NCBI RefSeq assembly: GCF_018413645.1
Contig: NZ_JAHCDA010000001.1
Coordinates: forward strand, 992,001 to 1,056,000
Origin: Roseococcus pinisoli
GTDB lineage: Bacteria; Pseudomonadota; Alphaproteobacteria; Acetobacterales; Acetobacteraceae
Length of the DNA stretch: 64,000 nt
Reading direction: 5' to 3'
Shown here: positions 43,625 through 52,146 of the stretch, piece by piece
How positions within the stretch are numbered: the first letter of the stretch is position 1
How the letters are laid out: each line of letters begins with the position of its first letter
Made by a program: the position numbers and the translations under genes
Notes under the pieces: generated by a model
Told to the model about the DNA's origin: nothing
Database searches by the model: none
What the model saw: only the letters and a program-made list of their open reading frames with translations

Positions 43625-44751
43625 GCACCCCGCCTCTCCCCACCCTGCCGGCGGACTGGACCTACGGGCAGGGGCTGGAGTGCGACGCGGCGATTCGGGC
43701 GCATATGGCCGAGCACGGCTTTTCGGCCGAGGCGATAAGCGCGCTGGCGCAGGTCAGGCTTGGCCGCTGCGCCTACCAGTCCGCGGTAGCGGCGCTTGAG
43801 GAAGGTCTGTCGCGCGGGCCGGACATCAATCAACCCTATCTCGGCGTCAGCGGGCGGCTTCTGGTGATCGCCGCGGCAATCCATGGCGGGCGGCAGGGCG
43901 AGGCCGAACGCTGGGTGGCCGACCTCGCCCGTCATCCTGTCGTCTGGCCCTACGCCGCCGACCCGATCCTCCGTCATGTCCGTGGGACGGGCTTGCAGAA
44001 CGCGGCACGCGACCTGCTCGCAGGCTGCCTTCCTCACCTCGATCCAGACACACCGCTGGCTCAGCAGGCGACCACCCTGCTTCGCGGCTACGACGAGGCG
44101 CTGGCCGTCGCCTCGAAGGTGCGGCTCATCTCGCTGGGGTCGGGCTGCTATCCCTGGATGCAGCCCAACCGCTACATGCTGCGCCATGTCGATGCCGTGG
44201 ACGCGCTGATGCCGTTCAACATGAGCGTCACGGTCGAGAGCAGCATCGTCCTGGCGCTCGAGGACGGCTTCTCGGCCTTCTTCGACGCCGCGGCCTTCGA
44301 TCTTACGACCATCACGCGCGGCATCCCGGTTGGCCGCATCCGCCGCTACGCCATGCTGTTCAACCACGATTGCGACGAGGATTTTCTGCGGGATGGGATG
44401 GCGGAGCTTCGTGCGCGCTGCGCGAGGCGCGCGCATAATTTCCTCGCCGAAGCCTGTACCGGACCGCGCGTCTTTCTCTGCGTGCTGCCCGAGGTCACGG
44501 ATCTGCACCGCCTGGAAACAGCCCTCGCGGGCCTGATGCGGGACGAGGCGTATCGCCTGCTGGTCCTGCTGACTTCTCCGAGCGAAAAGCCAGGCCTGCC
44601 GGCACCACGGCTGCCGACCACGCGCGTCGTGCCCCTGCCTGTGCCGTCACCGAGCTACAACTGGACATTGGAGGACGGCACCCCCGAAGGCATCCGCTAC
44701 GATCTCGCGATGCGGCAGACCGTCCTCGATACGATGCGGGAACTGGCATGA
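43621..44751 (+). CDS. DUF1796-like papain-fold protein, putative cysteine peptidase
   Basis: 376-aa protein starting at TTG inside a TTGA overlap. The first 160 residues are helical and repeat-like. From about 168 the segment LISLGSGCYPWMQPNRYMLR followed by LMPFNMSVTVESSIVLAL resembles DUF1796 (SLG-x-x-C ... L-R ... FD), a papain-like domain with presumed nucleophile Cys176. A matching His-containing segment is LFNHDCDEDFLRDG. Such domains occur in exopolysaccharide and glycan loci with unknown substrate. Its stop overlaps the acyl-ligase start. Moderate certainty on family, low on activity. Confidence 0.6.
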   Translation: MSTPPLPTLPADWTYGQGLECDAAIRAHMAEHGFSAEAISALAQVRLGRCAYQSAVAALEEGLSRGPDINQPYLGVSGRLLVIAAAIHGGRQGEAERWVADLARHPVVWPYAADPILRHVRGTGLQNAARDLLAGCLPHLDPDTPLAQQATTLLRGYDEALAVASKVRLISLGSGCYPWMQPNRYMLRHVDAVDALMPFNMSVTVESSIVLALEDGFSAFFDAAAFDLTTITRGIPVGRIRRYAMLFNHDCDEDFLRDGMAELRARCARRAHNFLAEACTGPRVFLCVLPEVTDLHRLETALAGLMRDEAYRLLVLLTSPSEKPGLPAPRLPTTRVVPLPVPSPSYNWTLEDGTPEGIRYDLAMRQTVLDTMRELA

Positions 44752-46370
44752 CGGCCTGCGGCAATCGCTTCCTGGAGCGCCTGGCCGGGATACTCGCCGC
44801 CGATCCAGAGCTGCCCTTCGTCTATCTGCGCCAGAACGACGCCTATCTGACCGTCACCCGTTCCGAGCTTGCGGGAAGGATGGGCGCGCATGCGGCGGCC
44901 TGGCGCGCGGCGGGTGTCGGGGAAGGCGACGTCGTCTTCATCATCCTGCGGCATGGTGCCGACGCCATGCCCGCCTTCCTCGCCGCAATGTGGATCGGCG
45001 CCGTCCCGAGCTTCCTGCCCTTTCCCAATCCGCGCCAGGATCTCGCGCTCTATCGAGAGGTCCATGCGACCGTCCTGCGCCGGACGGGGGCCAAGGCACT
45101 GATGGCCGAACCCGACCTGGCGGCGGAGTTCCTTAACCTGCTCGGGCCGCAGGCGACGGCCGTGCTGGCGCCGCCTGCGGTCGGCTGCACCGCGCTCCTC
45201 CCGCCGCCGGCGGCGATCGCGGAGGAAGGTGCGGCATTGCTGCAGCATTCGTCAGGCACCACTGGCCTCAAGAAGGGCGTCGTTCTCAGCTACCGCGCCG
45301 TCCTGGCGCAGCTGGACGCCTATGCGCCGACGCTCGGCCTCGATCCGCGATCCTGCGTGGCGAGCTGGTTGCCGCTCTATCACGACATGGGACTGATCGC
45401 GTGCTTCCTCCTGCCGAGCGTGTCCGGGGTTCCGATCGTGGCCCTCGATCCCTTCGAATGGGCCCTGAAGCCGCAGCTGCTCCTGGAAGCCATCGGGCGG
45501 TTCCGCGCAACGCATGTCTGGATGCCGAATTTCGCCTTCGCGCATCTCACGCGAGGCGTGCCGCGGAACGAGCGCTACGACCTGTCCTCGGTGGCGATGC
45601 TGATCGGCAGCTCGGAGACGAACCGCGGCCACACGCAAGATCGCTTCCTCGCGCGCTTCGGCTCCCATGGGTTGCGGGCGGGTACGCTGCAAACCTCCTA
45701 CGGCATGGCGGAGACCGTCTTCGCCGTCAGCCAGTCCCAGCGTGGCGTGGAACCGCGCCGCATCGGCATCCGCATCGAGAATGCCTGCGTGTTTCCTGGG
45801 GATACCGAGCTGCTGTCCAACGGCAAACCATTGGCGGGCGTGGAGATTAAAGTGCTGCACGGAGGCCGGATGCGCAGCGAGGAACGCATCGTCGGCGAGC
45901 TCTGCGTCGCTTCGCCCTTCAACTTTTCCGGCTACCTCGGCAGCGGCGGTACACCTGACCGTTTCCACCGCACCGGCGATATCGGTTTCCTCGACGAGGG
46001 CGAGGTCTTCGTGCTGGGGCGCATCAAGGATCTGATCATCGTCAACGGGCGCAACATCTACGCGCATGATGTCGAGGCGGCGGTCAATGACGTTCCCGGC
46101 ATTCACCCGGGGCGATGCATTGCCCTGGGCGTGGCGTCCGACCGCACGGGTTCGGAGGAGATCGTCGTGATCGGAGAGACGTCGGCGCCGTCGCCGGATC
46201 TCGTCGCCGCGGTGAATCGGGCCGTGCTTGCGCATTTCGGGATGCCCTGCGCGGCGGTCGAGCTGGTGCCGCCAGGTTGGCTGGTCAAAACCACCTCCGG
46301 TAAGGTGTCGCGAGAGCGGAACCATCAAAAGTATCTGATCCGGGCGGCGCATGCCGATGCAACGCCATGA
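44748..46370 (+). CDS. Acyl-AMP ligase (ANL superfamily, FAAL-like)
   Basis: 540-aa adenylate-forming enzyme. The P-loop SSGTTGLKKG lies at residues 168-177, the A5 motif region has LQTSYGMAETVFAVSQ, the A7/A8 motifs read HRTGDIGFLDEGEVFVLGRI then KDLIIVNGRNIYAHDVEA, and catalytic Lys lies in the C-terminal KTTSGKVSR. NGRNIYAHDVEA is typical of fatty-acyl-AMP ligases that load carrier proteins rather than CoA. The adjacent ACP gene (ATGA overlap) is the likely acceptor. The acyl substrate, fatty or amino/hydroxy acid, is undetermined. Confidence 0.87.
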   Translation: MTACGNRFLERLAGILAADPELPFVYLRQNDAYLTVTRSELAGRMGAHAAAWRAAGVGEGDVVFIILRHGADAMPAFLAAMWIGAVPSFLPFPNPRQDLALYREVHATVLRRTGAKALMAEPDLAAEFLNLLGPQATAVLAPPAVGCTALLPPPAAIAEEGAALLQHSSGTTGLKKGVVLSYRAVLAQLDAYAPTLGLDPRSCVASWLPLYHDMGLIACFLLPSVSGVPIVALDPFEWALKPQLLLEAIGRFRATHVWMPNFAFAHLTRGVPRNERYDLSSVAMLIGSSETNRGHTQDRFLARFGSHGLRAGTLQTSYGMAETVFAVSQSQRGVEPRRIGIRIENACVFPGDTELLSNGKPLAGVEIKVLHGGRMRSEERIVGELCVASPFNFSGYLGSGGTPDRFHRTGDIGFLDEGEVFVLGRIKDLIIVNGRNIYAHDVEAAVNDVPGIHPGRCIALGVASDRTGSEEIVVIGETSAPSPDLVAAVNRAVLAHFGMPCAAVELVPPGWLVKTTSGKVSRERNHQKYLIRAAHADATP

Positions 46371-46618
46371 CGATCCTCGACACGCTCGGCGCCGTCCTTC
46401 GCCGTACCTTTCGCCAGCCGAATCTCGTCGTCAGCCGTTCGATGTCGGCGGCCGATGTGCCGGGCTGGGACTCCCTGAATCACCTCTTCCTGGTCATGGA
46501 GCTGGAAGCGGAATTCGACGTGGACATCGCCGCCGACGAGGTCGCCCGCCTGCCGGATATAGGAGCGCTGGCCGACCTCGTGGCTGAGCGCCTGGCGCGC
46601 AAGGACACACCCGGCTGA
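46367..46618 (+). CDS. Acyl carrier protein
   Basis: 83-aa carrier protein. The phosphopantetheine serine is S36 in GWDSLNHLFLVMELE, followed by the acidic helix EAEFDVDIAADEVARL. It is translationally coupled to the acyl-AMP ligase and is the last gene of the plus-strand glycan operon. It should present the activated acyl group to a transferase; none of the acyltransferase families (MBOAT, GNAT, Acyl_transf_3) is obvious nearby, making the DUF1796-like protein or an unlinked enzyme the candidate. Confidence 0.9.
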   Translation: MTILDTLGAVLRRTFRQPNLVVSRSMSAADVPGWDSLNHLFLVMELEAEFDVDIAADEVARLPDIGALADLVAERLARKDTPG

Positions 46619-46798
46619 GGTGGCGGGTGGGAGGCACCTCTCGGACCGCGCTCTACGCGGCACGGCGGGTCGCAACTCCAGGGCGACCGCGAACTTCCAG
46701 AAGCTCTTCGAATAAAAGCCAGTTACGGACGGAGCTTCATTCCGCCCCCTAAGCCCCCATTTGAATGATCCGAAAGTCACCAATCTGGGGATACACGG

Positions 46799-48310
46799 AT
46801 GCGGGACGTTCTCATCGTGGGAGCCGGGCCGACCGGCCTGATCCTGGCCCTCTGGCTGACCAGGCAAGGGGTGGGCGTCCGAATCATAGACAAGAGCGTC
46901 GGGCCGGGGGAGACCTCGCGGGCCATGGCGGTCCAGGCCCGCACGCTGGAGCTCTACCGGCAGCTCGATCTGGCGGAGAGCGTGATCGCGGCCGGGCATC
47001 CAAACCTCTCGCTCAACCTCTGGGCACGAGGCAAGCGCCGGGCACGTGTTGTCATTGCTGATTCGGGGGGGAGCGCTACGCCTTACCCCTTCATCCTCAT
47101 CTACCCCCAGGACGAGCATGAGCGTCTCCTGGTCGAGCGCCTGGAGGCGCTGGGCGTCACGGTCGAGCGGCAGACCGAGTTGGTCGCCTTCGAGGAAAAG
47201 GAGGATCACGTCGCGGCCCGACTGCGGATGCCGGACGGGAGCGAGCAGCTCTGCGAAGCGCGCTATCTCGCCGGCTGCGACGGGGCCCGCTCACCCATTC
47301 GCCATCAGATGGGAGCGAGCTTCGAAGGCGGAACCTACAAGCACGTCTTCTACGTTGCTGACGTCCAGGTGAGCGGTCTTGAGCCGCCGGGGGAGGTGCA
47401 TGTTGCTCTCGACAGTTCCGACTTTGTGGCGGTGCTTTCGTACGGCAAAGCCGACCTCGGTCGCCTCATCGGCACCGTCAGCGACGAGCGCGCGGAGCAC
47501 GCGGAACATCTGACCTTCGATGATGTGGGTCATCGGGCCATCGATGGCCTGGGCGTGAAGGTCAACAAGGTGAATTGGTTCTCCACCTACCATGTTCACC
47601 ACCGTGTCACCGACCGGTTCCGGCTCGGTCGCGCCTTCCTGCTGGGCGACGCGGCTCATGTGCACAGCCCGGTTGGCGGTCAGGGCATGAACACCGGCAT
47701 CGCCGATGCGATCAACCTGGCCTGGAAGCTGGCGGCCGTCCTGAAGGGGCAGGCCCCGGACAGCCTGCTCGACAGCTACCAGCAGGAGCGCCAGGCGTTT
47801 GCTCGCCAGCTGGTGGAAACGACGGACCGCGTGTTCACCTTCGTGACGGCCGAAGGCCGTTTCGCGAATGTCGTACGCACCCGTATCGCGCCCGTCTTTG
47901 CGAGCATCGCCTACAAGTTCGAAGGCGTGCGTGGGTTCCTCTTCCGCAGGGTTTCCCAGACGGCGCAGAACTATCGCGACAGCGCCTTGAGCGAGGGTAA
48001 GGCGGGCTCTGTTCAGGGGGGCGATCGGCTGCCCTGGGTGTCTGGTGCGGACAACTACCGGCCACTCTCCACGATCGGGTGGCAGGTTCACGTCTACGGC
48101 GCCGCCAGGCCCGATCTGCAGGGATGGTGTGATCAGCACGGCATCCCCTTGCATGTGTTCGCGTGGAGCCGCGCGCATCGCAAGGTCGGCCTGGCGCAGG
48201 ACGCCGCCTACCTGCTCCGGCCTGATACCTATGTGGCGCTCGCCGATCCGCAGGCCTCTCCCGTGACCCTGAGCCGGTACCTTGCCTCGCGCGGCTACAC
48301 GCTTCGGTGA
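46799..48310 (+). CDS. FAD-dependent aromatic-ring monooxygenase (PheA/TfdB type)
   Basis: 503-aa flavoprotein hydroxylase. FAD motifs: VLIVGAGPTGLILALWLTRQ at the N-terminus, the DG motif CDGARSPIRHQMG (about 160-172), and GRAFLLGDAAHVHSPVGGQG (about 278-297). A thioredoxin-like C-terminal domain (about 390-503) is typical of phenol/3-(3-hydroxyphenyl)propionate hydroxylases. It should hydroxylate an aromatic substrate with NAD(P)H and O2. It stands alone, about 180 bases beyond the ACP gene, so it is probably not part of the glycan operon. Confidence 0.87.
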   Translation: MRDVLIVGAGPTGLILALWLTRQGVGVRIIDKSVGPGETSRAMAVQARTLELYRQLDLAESVIAAGHPNLSLNLWARGKRRARVVIADSGGSATPYPFILIYPQDEHERLLVERLEALGVTVERQTELVAFEEKEDHVAARLRMPDGSEQLCEARYLAGCDGARSPIRHQMGASFEGGTYKHVFYVADVQVSGLEPPGEVHVALDSSDFVAVLSYGKADLGRLIGTVSDERAEHAEHLTFDDVGHRAIDGLGVKVNKVNWFSTYHVHHRVTDRFRLGRAFLLGDAAHVHSPVGGQGMNTGIADAINLAWKLAAVLKGQAPDSLLDSYQQERQAFARQLVETTDRVFTFVTAEGRFANVVRTRIAPVFASIAYKFEGVRGFLFRRVSQTAQNYRDSALSEGKAGSVQGGDRLPWVSGADNYRPLSTIGWQVHVYGAARPDLQGWCDQHGIPLHVFAWSRAHRKVGLAQDAAYLLRPDTYVALADPQASPVTLSRYLASRGYTLR

Positions 48311-48460
48311 TGTGCGGGGACGACGTGACAGGCCGTCCAATGGACGAAGCGCCGGCGAGGGGGGGCGGCTCAACGGCAATCCGGAAGCGAGAATCCCTAT
48401 GCGCGGCGCCTCATCTGGGATATTGGAACAAATAAAGAACATACAGTAAGGATTATCCAG

Positions 48461-48799
48461 ATGGGATCTGTGACCAGGCCGCGCGCCGTAGCCGTCGCCA
48501 CGGCGCTCGCACGGCTTCAGGAACTGGCCGCCCGGGCGGCTTCGCCGGCCCGAATGGCGCGGGAAGTCCAAATCATCCTGCGCGAATGGAGCGCGGAAGA
48601 GTCCGACTTGCTGGCTGTCAGCAGCCGCAAAACCGACTTCCTCTCGAAGTTGGAGAACGGTGTTGCGGACGCCGAGGAGCAATTGGCGGATGTCGACCGC
48701 GAGGACCGCGCGGCCCTGCTTCAGGCGGAGACAACCCTCGCCGCCCTCACGGCCTGCAGGGAGGCGGCGGCCAATGATGCCGAGGCGCTGCCGATTTAA
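48461..48799 (+). CDS. Hypothetical helical protein
   Basis: 112-aa protein, mostly helical, with heptad-like spacing in the second half (LSKLENGVADAEEQLADVDR), suggesting a coiled coil. An AAGGA element lies about 10 bases before the ATG. No signal, TM or known motif. Family not recognised. It is an isolated gene between two non-coding stretches; coding status rests on codon composition and the ribosome site only. Confidence 0.45.
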   Translation: MGSVTRPRAVAVATALARLQELAARAASPARMAREVQIILREWSAEESDLLAVSSRKTDFLSKLENGVADAEEQLADVDREDRAALLQAETTLAALTACREAAANDAEALPI

Positions 48800-49252
48800 G
48801 GCCATGGCCCTCTTTGAGCCGGGCAGGTGAGGCCGAATGGGAGATGGGGGAATTCAGCCGGTTTTCGGGAAGGCATAGGCCCTTCACCGGAGATTTCCGA
48901 CCTGGGTCGTAGATCAGAATTTCGCCATAAGTGAAATTTTTCAATAGGTTAATAACAAATTCATCGCCATGTCTGGCGAGTTTTTAGGCTGGCTGCTATG
49001 GCACGGCCTCCGCTCTCCCAGGCTGGGCAAGAGCGAATCCGCGAGGCGTCTGACGGGTGCTTCGCGGCTCGATCAGGAAGGTGGCTCGATGACCGAGCCA
49101 CCGGTACATTTGCCCATCCACGGGGCGCCGCCGGCAACAGGAAGGCCACCAGTCTCCCTCATTGAGCCGCAAAAATGGGCGCCACGCCCTGCTCCGGCCA
49201 TCCTTCCCGCATTAAATGCCGGCTGAACCTTTCTCGCCCACCAGGAGGCTCG
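48800..49252. other. Intergenic region with one inverted repeat
   Basis: About 450 bases with no supported gene and an AT-rich patch (near 48925-48962). GGTGGCTC (49080-49087) and GAGCCACC (49095-49102) form a perfect 8-bp stem with a 7-base loop, lacking a T run. The lipoprotein ribosome site AGGAGG lies at 49243-49248. Confidence 0.45.
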
Positions 49253-49690
49253 ATGCTCAAGCGTCTGTCCGTTCTTCCCCTTCTCATCCTCGCCACCGCC
49301 TGCGCGACCACGGCCACCCGCAGCAGCGATCCGGCGGTTCGCCGGGCGCAGATGCAAGCCCTGCCCGCCCAGGGAAGCTGCCAGCCCGTCCAGCCGGAAG
49401 GCGCGCGGGCCTGCACCATGCGGCTTGGCACGAAGGAGGTGCGGGTTTCCCAGTTCCGGAACCTGACCACGATCCGCTACAACGAGGCCGACACCGCCGA
49501 GCCGGCCTTCCTCAACGACATGCGGCGGGTGCTGACCACGGCCGAGACGCCCGAGATCGATCGCGCCATGTCGGTCATCAGCAGCCATGGCATGTCCGGC
49601 GTGATGGTCGATTTCACGAGCGGCTGCTTCGCGGACAGCAGCACACCTGCTGCCCAGGGCCGCGCCTGCTTCGTGTCGCTGACCTACTGA
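49253..49690 (+). CDS. Small lipoprotein
   Basis: 145-aa protein with a lipoprotein signal peptide: MLKRLSVLPLLILATACATT with lipobox LATAC, Cys17. AGGAGG 4 bases upstream fixes the start at 49253. The mature part contains four further cysteines (GSCQPV, RACTMR, SGCFAD, RACFVS), likely disulfide pairs, and a VSQFRNLTTIRYNE strand. The family is not recognised; it is expected to be anchored in the outer or inner membrane facing the periplasm. An upstream in-frame extension lacks support. Confidence 0.7.
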   Translation: MLKRLSVLPLLILATACATTATRSSDPAVRRAQMQALPAQGSCQPVQPEGARACTMRLGTKEVRVSQFRNLTTIRYNEADTAEPAFLNDMRRVLTTAETPEIDRAMSVISSHGMSGVMVDFTSGCFADSSTPAAQGRACFVSLTY

Positions 49691-49896
49691 TCTCGGCCGT
49701 CTAAGCGCCGCGGTCGCTGCCGACGAAAGCCTGTCGGGTGGCGCGCCACCCGCAGGTCCGACCGAGGCGACCGCAATCCCGCTCCCCGGGGGCTCCAGCC
49801 TGCGACAGGGAGCGGGTGAGGGCGACTGGCGGCCTACCTGCTCGCCACGCATTGCCGCGTGAGCCCCGAGCTCCTTCGAGCCTCCACGATGTGCGA

Positions 49897-49921
49897 CGCC
49901 TGCCCCGTGAAGGGGCAGGCG
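49897..49921. terminator. Hairpin between convergent lipoprotein and hmp genes
   Basis: CGCCTGCCCC pairs perfectly with GGGGCAGGCG (10 bp, 5-base loop), 8 bases past the hmp stop on the minus strand. No T tract; plausible as a factor-assisted or bidirectional terminator. Confidence 0.45.
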
Positions 49922-49929
49922 CTTCCCAC

Positions 49930-51141
49930 TCAGGCCGCGAGCAGCTCGTCGGCCGGGCCGAAGAACTCGTAGTGAATCCGCTCGGAAGGCACGCCCGCGA
50001 GCGACAGCGCGGAGACGAAGGCGCGCAGAAAAGCGCGCGGTCCGCACAGATAATAATCCGCGACCTCGATGGGCGTCTGCGCCGCCAGCCAGGCGCTGTC
50101 GATGAGGCCCGCCCGGTCGTAGTCCTGGCCCTCGCGATCCGTGGGGCGCGGTGTCTCGTAGAAATTCGTGACCCGGATGTTCCGGCGCCCGCCTTCGAGA
50201 CGCCGGACATGCTCGGCGAAGGCATGCGTGGAGCCGTCCAGCGTGCCGTGGACGTAATGCACCGGCACGTCCGCTTGGTGCCGGGCAATGGTCTCCAGCA
50301 TCGCGACCATGGGCGTCAGCCCCACGCCGCCCGAGAGCAGGACCACGGGACGGTCGACACGTTCGGGCAGGAAGAACTCGCCGGCGGGCGTGCCCACCTT
50401 GAGAACATCGCCCGGCTTCACCTGCCCGTGCAGCCAGCGCGAGGCCAGGCCCAGCGGCTCGCGCTTGACGGAGACGCGATAGGTCTCGCCATCGGCGGCG
50501 GCGGAGAGGCTGTAGTTGCGCTTCGCCGGCGGCTGGCCAGGGATCTCCAGCCAGAAGGTCAGGTACTGGCCAGGCTTGTGCCGCAGCACCGGCCGGCCGT
50601 CGGTCGGGCGCAGGGTGAAGGAGGTGACGAGGGCGCTCTCGGGCCGGATGCTCTCGACGGCGAAGTCGCGCCATCCGTTCCAGCCGCCCTCTGCCGCCGC
50701 ATGCTCTTCGTAGATGCGCTTCTCGCGGGCGATGAGGATATTCGCCAGGAACCAATAGGCCTCGCCCCAGGCGGCGAGGATGTCGTCGGTCGCAGCATCG
50801 CTGAGCACGGCCTTGATCGCGCCGAGCAGCGCCTCGCCGACATGCGGGTAGTGCTCGGGCAGGATCTGCAGGCCGACATGCTTCTGCGCGATGCGCTCCA
50901 CCGCGGGGGCCAGCGCCGCCAGATTCTCGATGTTGTTGGCATAGGCGAGGATCGCGTTGGTCAGCGCGCGCGGCTGCGAGCCGCTGTCGCCGTGATGCGA
51001 CTGGTTGAAGAGGTCGCGGATCTCGGGGTTCTGGAACATCCGCGCATACATCTCGCGTACGATGTCGAGGCCATGGGCCTCGAGCGCGGGAACAGTGGCC
51101 TTCACGAGGGCGATCGTGCGCTCGCTGAGTGGGGATGACAT
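49930..51141 (-). CDS. hmp: Flavohemoprotein, nitric oxide dioxygenase
   Basis: 403-aa protein with three domains: globin (1-140), FAD-binding (about 150-255) and NAD-binding (about 260-400). Heme-site residues are present: B10 Tyr32 (EMYARMF), E7 Gln56 (GSQPRAL) and proximal His88 (AQKHVGLQ). The flavin motif is RNYSLS and the NAD motif is GGVGLTPMVAML. It oxidises NO to nitrate. ATG 51141 is the family start; the extra 22 codons upstream are rejected. It is the last gene of a minus-strand operon headed by a candidate NsrR operator. Confidence 0.95.
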   Translation of the reverse strand: MSSPLSERTIALVKATVPALEAHGLDIVREMYARMFQNPEIRDLFNQSHHGDSGSQPRALTNAILAYANNIENLAALAPAVERIAQKHVGLQILPEHYPHVGEALLGAIKAVLSDAATDDILAAWGEAYWFLANILIAREKRIYEEHAAAEGGWNGWRDFAVESIRPESALVTSFTLRPTDGRPVLRHKPGQYLTFWLEIPGQPPAKRNYSLSAAADGETYRVSVKREPLGLASRWLHGQVKPGDVLKVGTPAGEFFLPERVDRPVVLLSGGVGLTPMVAMLETIARHQADVPVHYVHGTLDGSTHAFAEHVRRLEGGRRNIRVTNFYETPRPTDREGQDYDRAGLIDSAWLAAQTPIEVADYYLCGPRAFLRAFVSALSLAGVPSERIHYEFFGPADELLAA

Positions 51142-51184
51142 CAACGTCTCCTGCAGTGGCAACGGGAAGGTGTGGAAGGCGGCG

Positions 51185-51454
51185 CTAGCCGCCCGGCGGC
51201 TCGTCATAGAAGTCGACGCGCAGGCGCATGGGGCCGACCGGCTCGACGAAATGCGGCTGCCCCGGCGCCAGGGGCCCCGCGCGATCGGGCGTCAGCAGGA
51301 GGGTCGAGAAGGGCTCGAGATAGGTGAGCTGCACCTGCCCCTCGATCACGCGGATCATTCCCCAGGTGCCGGCCTTGGTGCTGTGCCGCGCCCTCAGGGC
51401 GGCGGGCAGGGTGGTCTCGTCGAAGACCGGCGTGGACCGGTAGGGCGTCGCCAT
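51185..51454 (-). CDS. DUF1971 (TehB-like cupin) protein
   Basis: 89-aa protein matching DUF1971: STPVFDETTLPAALRARHST at the N-terminus, AGTWGMIRVIEGQVQLTY, and PGQPHFVEPVGPMRLRVDFY. This fold resembles the C-terminal part of some TehB tellurite-resistance proteins, and the family is commonly found next to NO-stress genes. Its biochemical role is not established. It lies 43 bases upstream of hmp and 10 bases downstream of the 50-aa ORF, in one NsrR-type operon. Confidence 0.8.
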   Translation of the reverse strand: MATPYRSTPVFDETTLPAALRARHSTKAGTWGMIRVIEGQVQLTYLEPFSTLLLTPDRAGPLAPGQPHFVEPVGPMRLRVDFYDEPPGG

Positions 51455-51464
51455 GGCGCCGCTC

Positions 51465-51617
51465 CTAGACGAACGGAAGGACGGCGAGGACGGCCAGCAG
51501 GTTCCAGAACAGCATGTTCACCAGGGTGCGGATCATCGTGCGGCTATCGGCATCGCCCACATGCAGGGCGTCGCTGGTGAGGTTGCCGGGGAGCAGGAAG
51601 AGGTCTTTCGGGCTCAT
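51465..51617 (-). CDS. 50-aa single-span membrane protein at head of the hmp operon
   Basis: A short gene: MSPKDLFLLPGNLTSDALHV, then a charged stretch GDADSRTM, ending in a hydrophobic helix MLFWNLLAVLAVLPFV at the extreme C-terminus. A perfect AGGAGG lies 6 bases before the ATG. It starts the minus-strand operon directly behind the candidate NsrR operator, so expression under NO is expected. I do not recognise a family. Small C-tail-anchored peptides often adjust membrane oxidases or transporters, but that is only a suggestion. Confidence 0.65.
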   Translation of the reverse strand: MSPKDLFLLPGNLTSDALHVGDADSRTMIRTLVNMLFWNLLAVLAVLPFV

Positions 51618-51628
51618 GGGAGCCTCCT

Positions 51629-51651
51629 AAGATGCATTATCCATACACCTT
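51629..51651. promoter_or_regulatory. Candidate NsrR operator
   Basis: Half-sites AAGATGCAT and ATACACCTT, separated by 5 bases, form the 11-1-11 imperfect palindrome known for NsrR (consensus half AAGATGCAT). A further perfect half-site, ATGCATCTT (51686-51694), lies just before nsrR, suggesting autoregulation. The operator overlaps the likely transcription start of the hmp operon. Confidence 0.75.
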
Positions 51652-51677
51652 ATAGAAAGGCCATGCTTGTAAAGCAA
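51649..51677 (-). promoter_or_regulatory. Promoter of the small ORF-DUF1971-hmp operon
   Basis: On the minus strand TTGCTT (-35, 51672-51677) is followed after 17 bases by TATAAG (-10, 51649-51654). Transcription would begin inside the NsrR palindrome, a classic repression layout. Confidence 0.6.
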
Positions 51678-51700
51678 TACGCTTGATGCATCTTATCCCC

Positions 51701-52132
51701 ATGCGCCTCACCACCTTCACCGACTTCTCCCTTCGCATGCTGATCCACATCGCGCTGAAGCCTCAGGGCCGGGCGACGATCGCCGAGGTGGCGCAGGCCT
51801 ATGGGATCTCCGAGAACCACCTGATGAAGGTGGCGCATCTGCTCGGCCAGGCCGGATACGTGACCACGCTGCGGGGGCGCGGCGGCGGCCTCGTGCTGGC
51901 CAGGCCGGCCACGGACATCACGGTGGGCGAGGTGGTGCGGCGCATCGAGCCGGACCTGGCGCTGGTGCCCTGCTTCGCGAAGGGCGACTGCGTCATCCTC
52001 CCGGCCTGCCGCCTGAAGCACGCGCTGCATGCCGCGCGCGAGGCCTTCCTGGCGGTGCTGGACGCCACGACGCTCGCCGACATTGCCGTGCCCGATGCGG
52101 AGCTGCGGGGACTGCTGGGCATCGCCGCCTGA
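51701..52132 (+). CDS. nsrR: NsrR, Rrf2-family nitric-oxide-sensing repressor
   Basis: 143-aa Rrf2 protein: MRLTTFTDFSLRMLIHIALK, helix-turn-helix with EVAQAYGISENHLMKVAHLL, wing RGRGGGLVLA, and cysteines C91, C97, C103 (CFAKGDCVILPAC). The C-x5-C-x5-C spacing equals that of NsrR Fe-S ligands. NO destroys the cluster and relieves repression. ATG 51701 is the family start; TTG and ATG codons 15-18 bases upstream overlap the operator half-site. Divergent from the hmp operon it should control. Confidence 0.9.
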   Translation: MRLTTFTDFSLRMLIHIALKPQGRATIAEVAQAYGISENHLMKVAHLLGQAGYVTTLRGRGGGLVLARPATDITVGEVVRRIEPDLALVPCFAKGDCVILPACRLKHALHAAREAFLAVLDATTLADIAVPDAELRGLLGIAA

Positions 52133-52146
52133 GGCGACGGTAGCTC

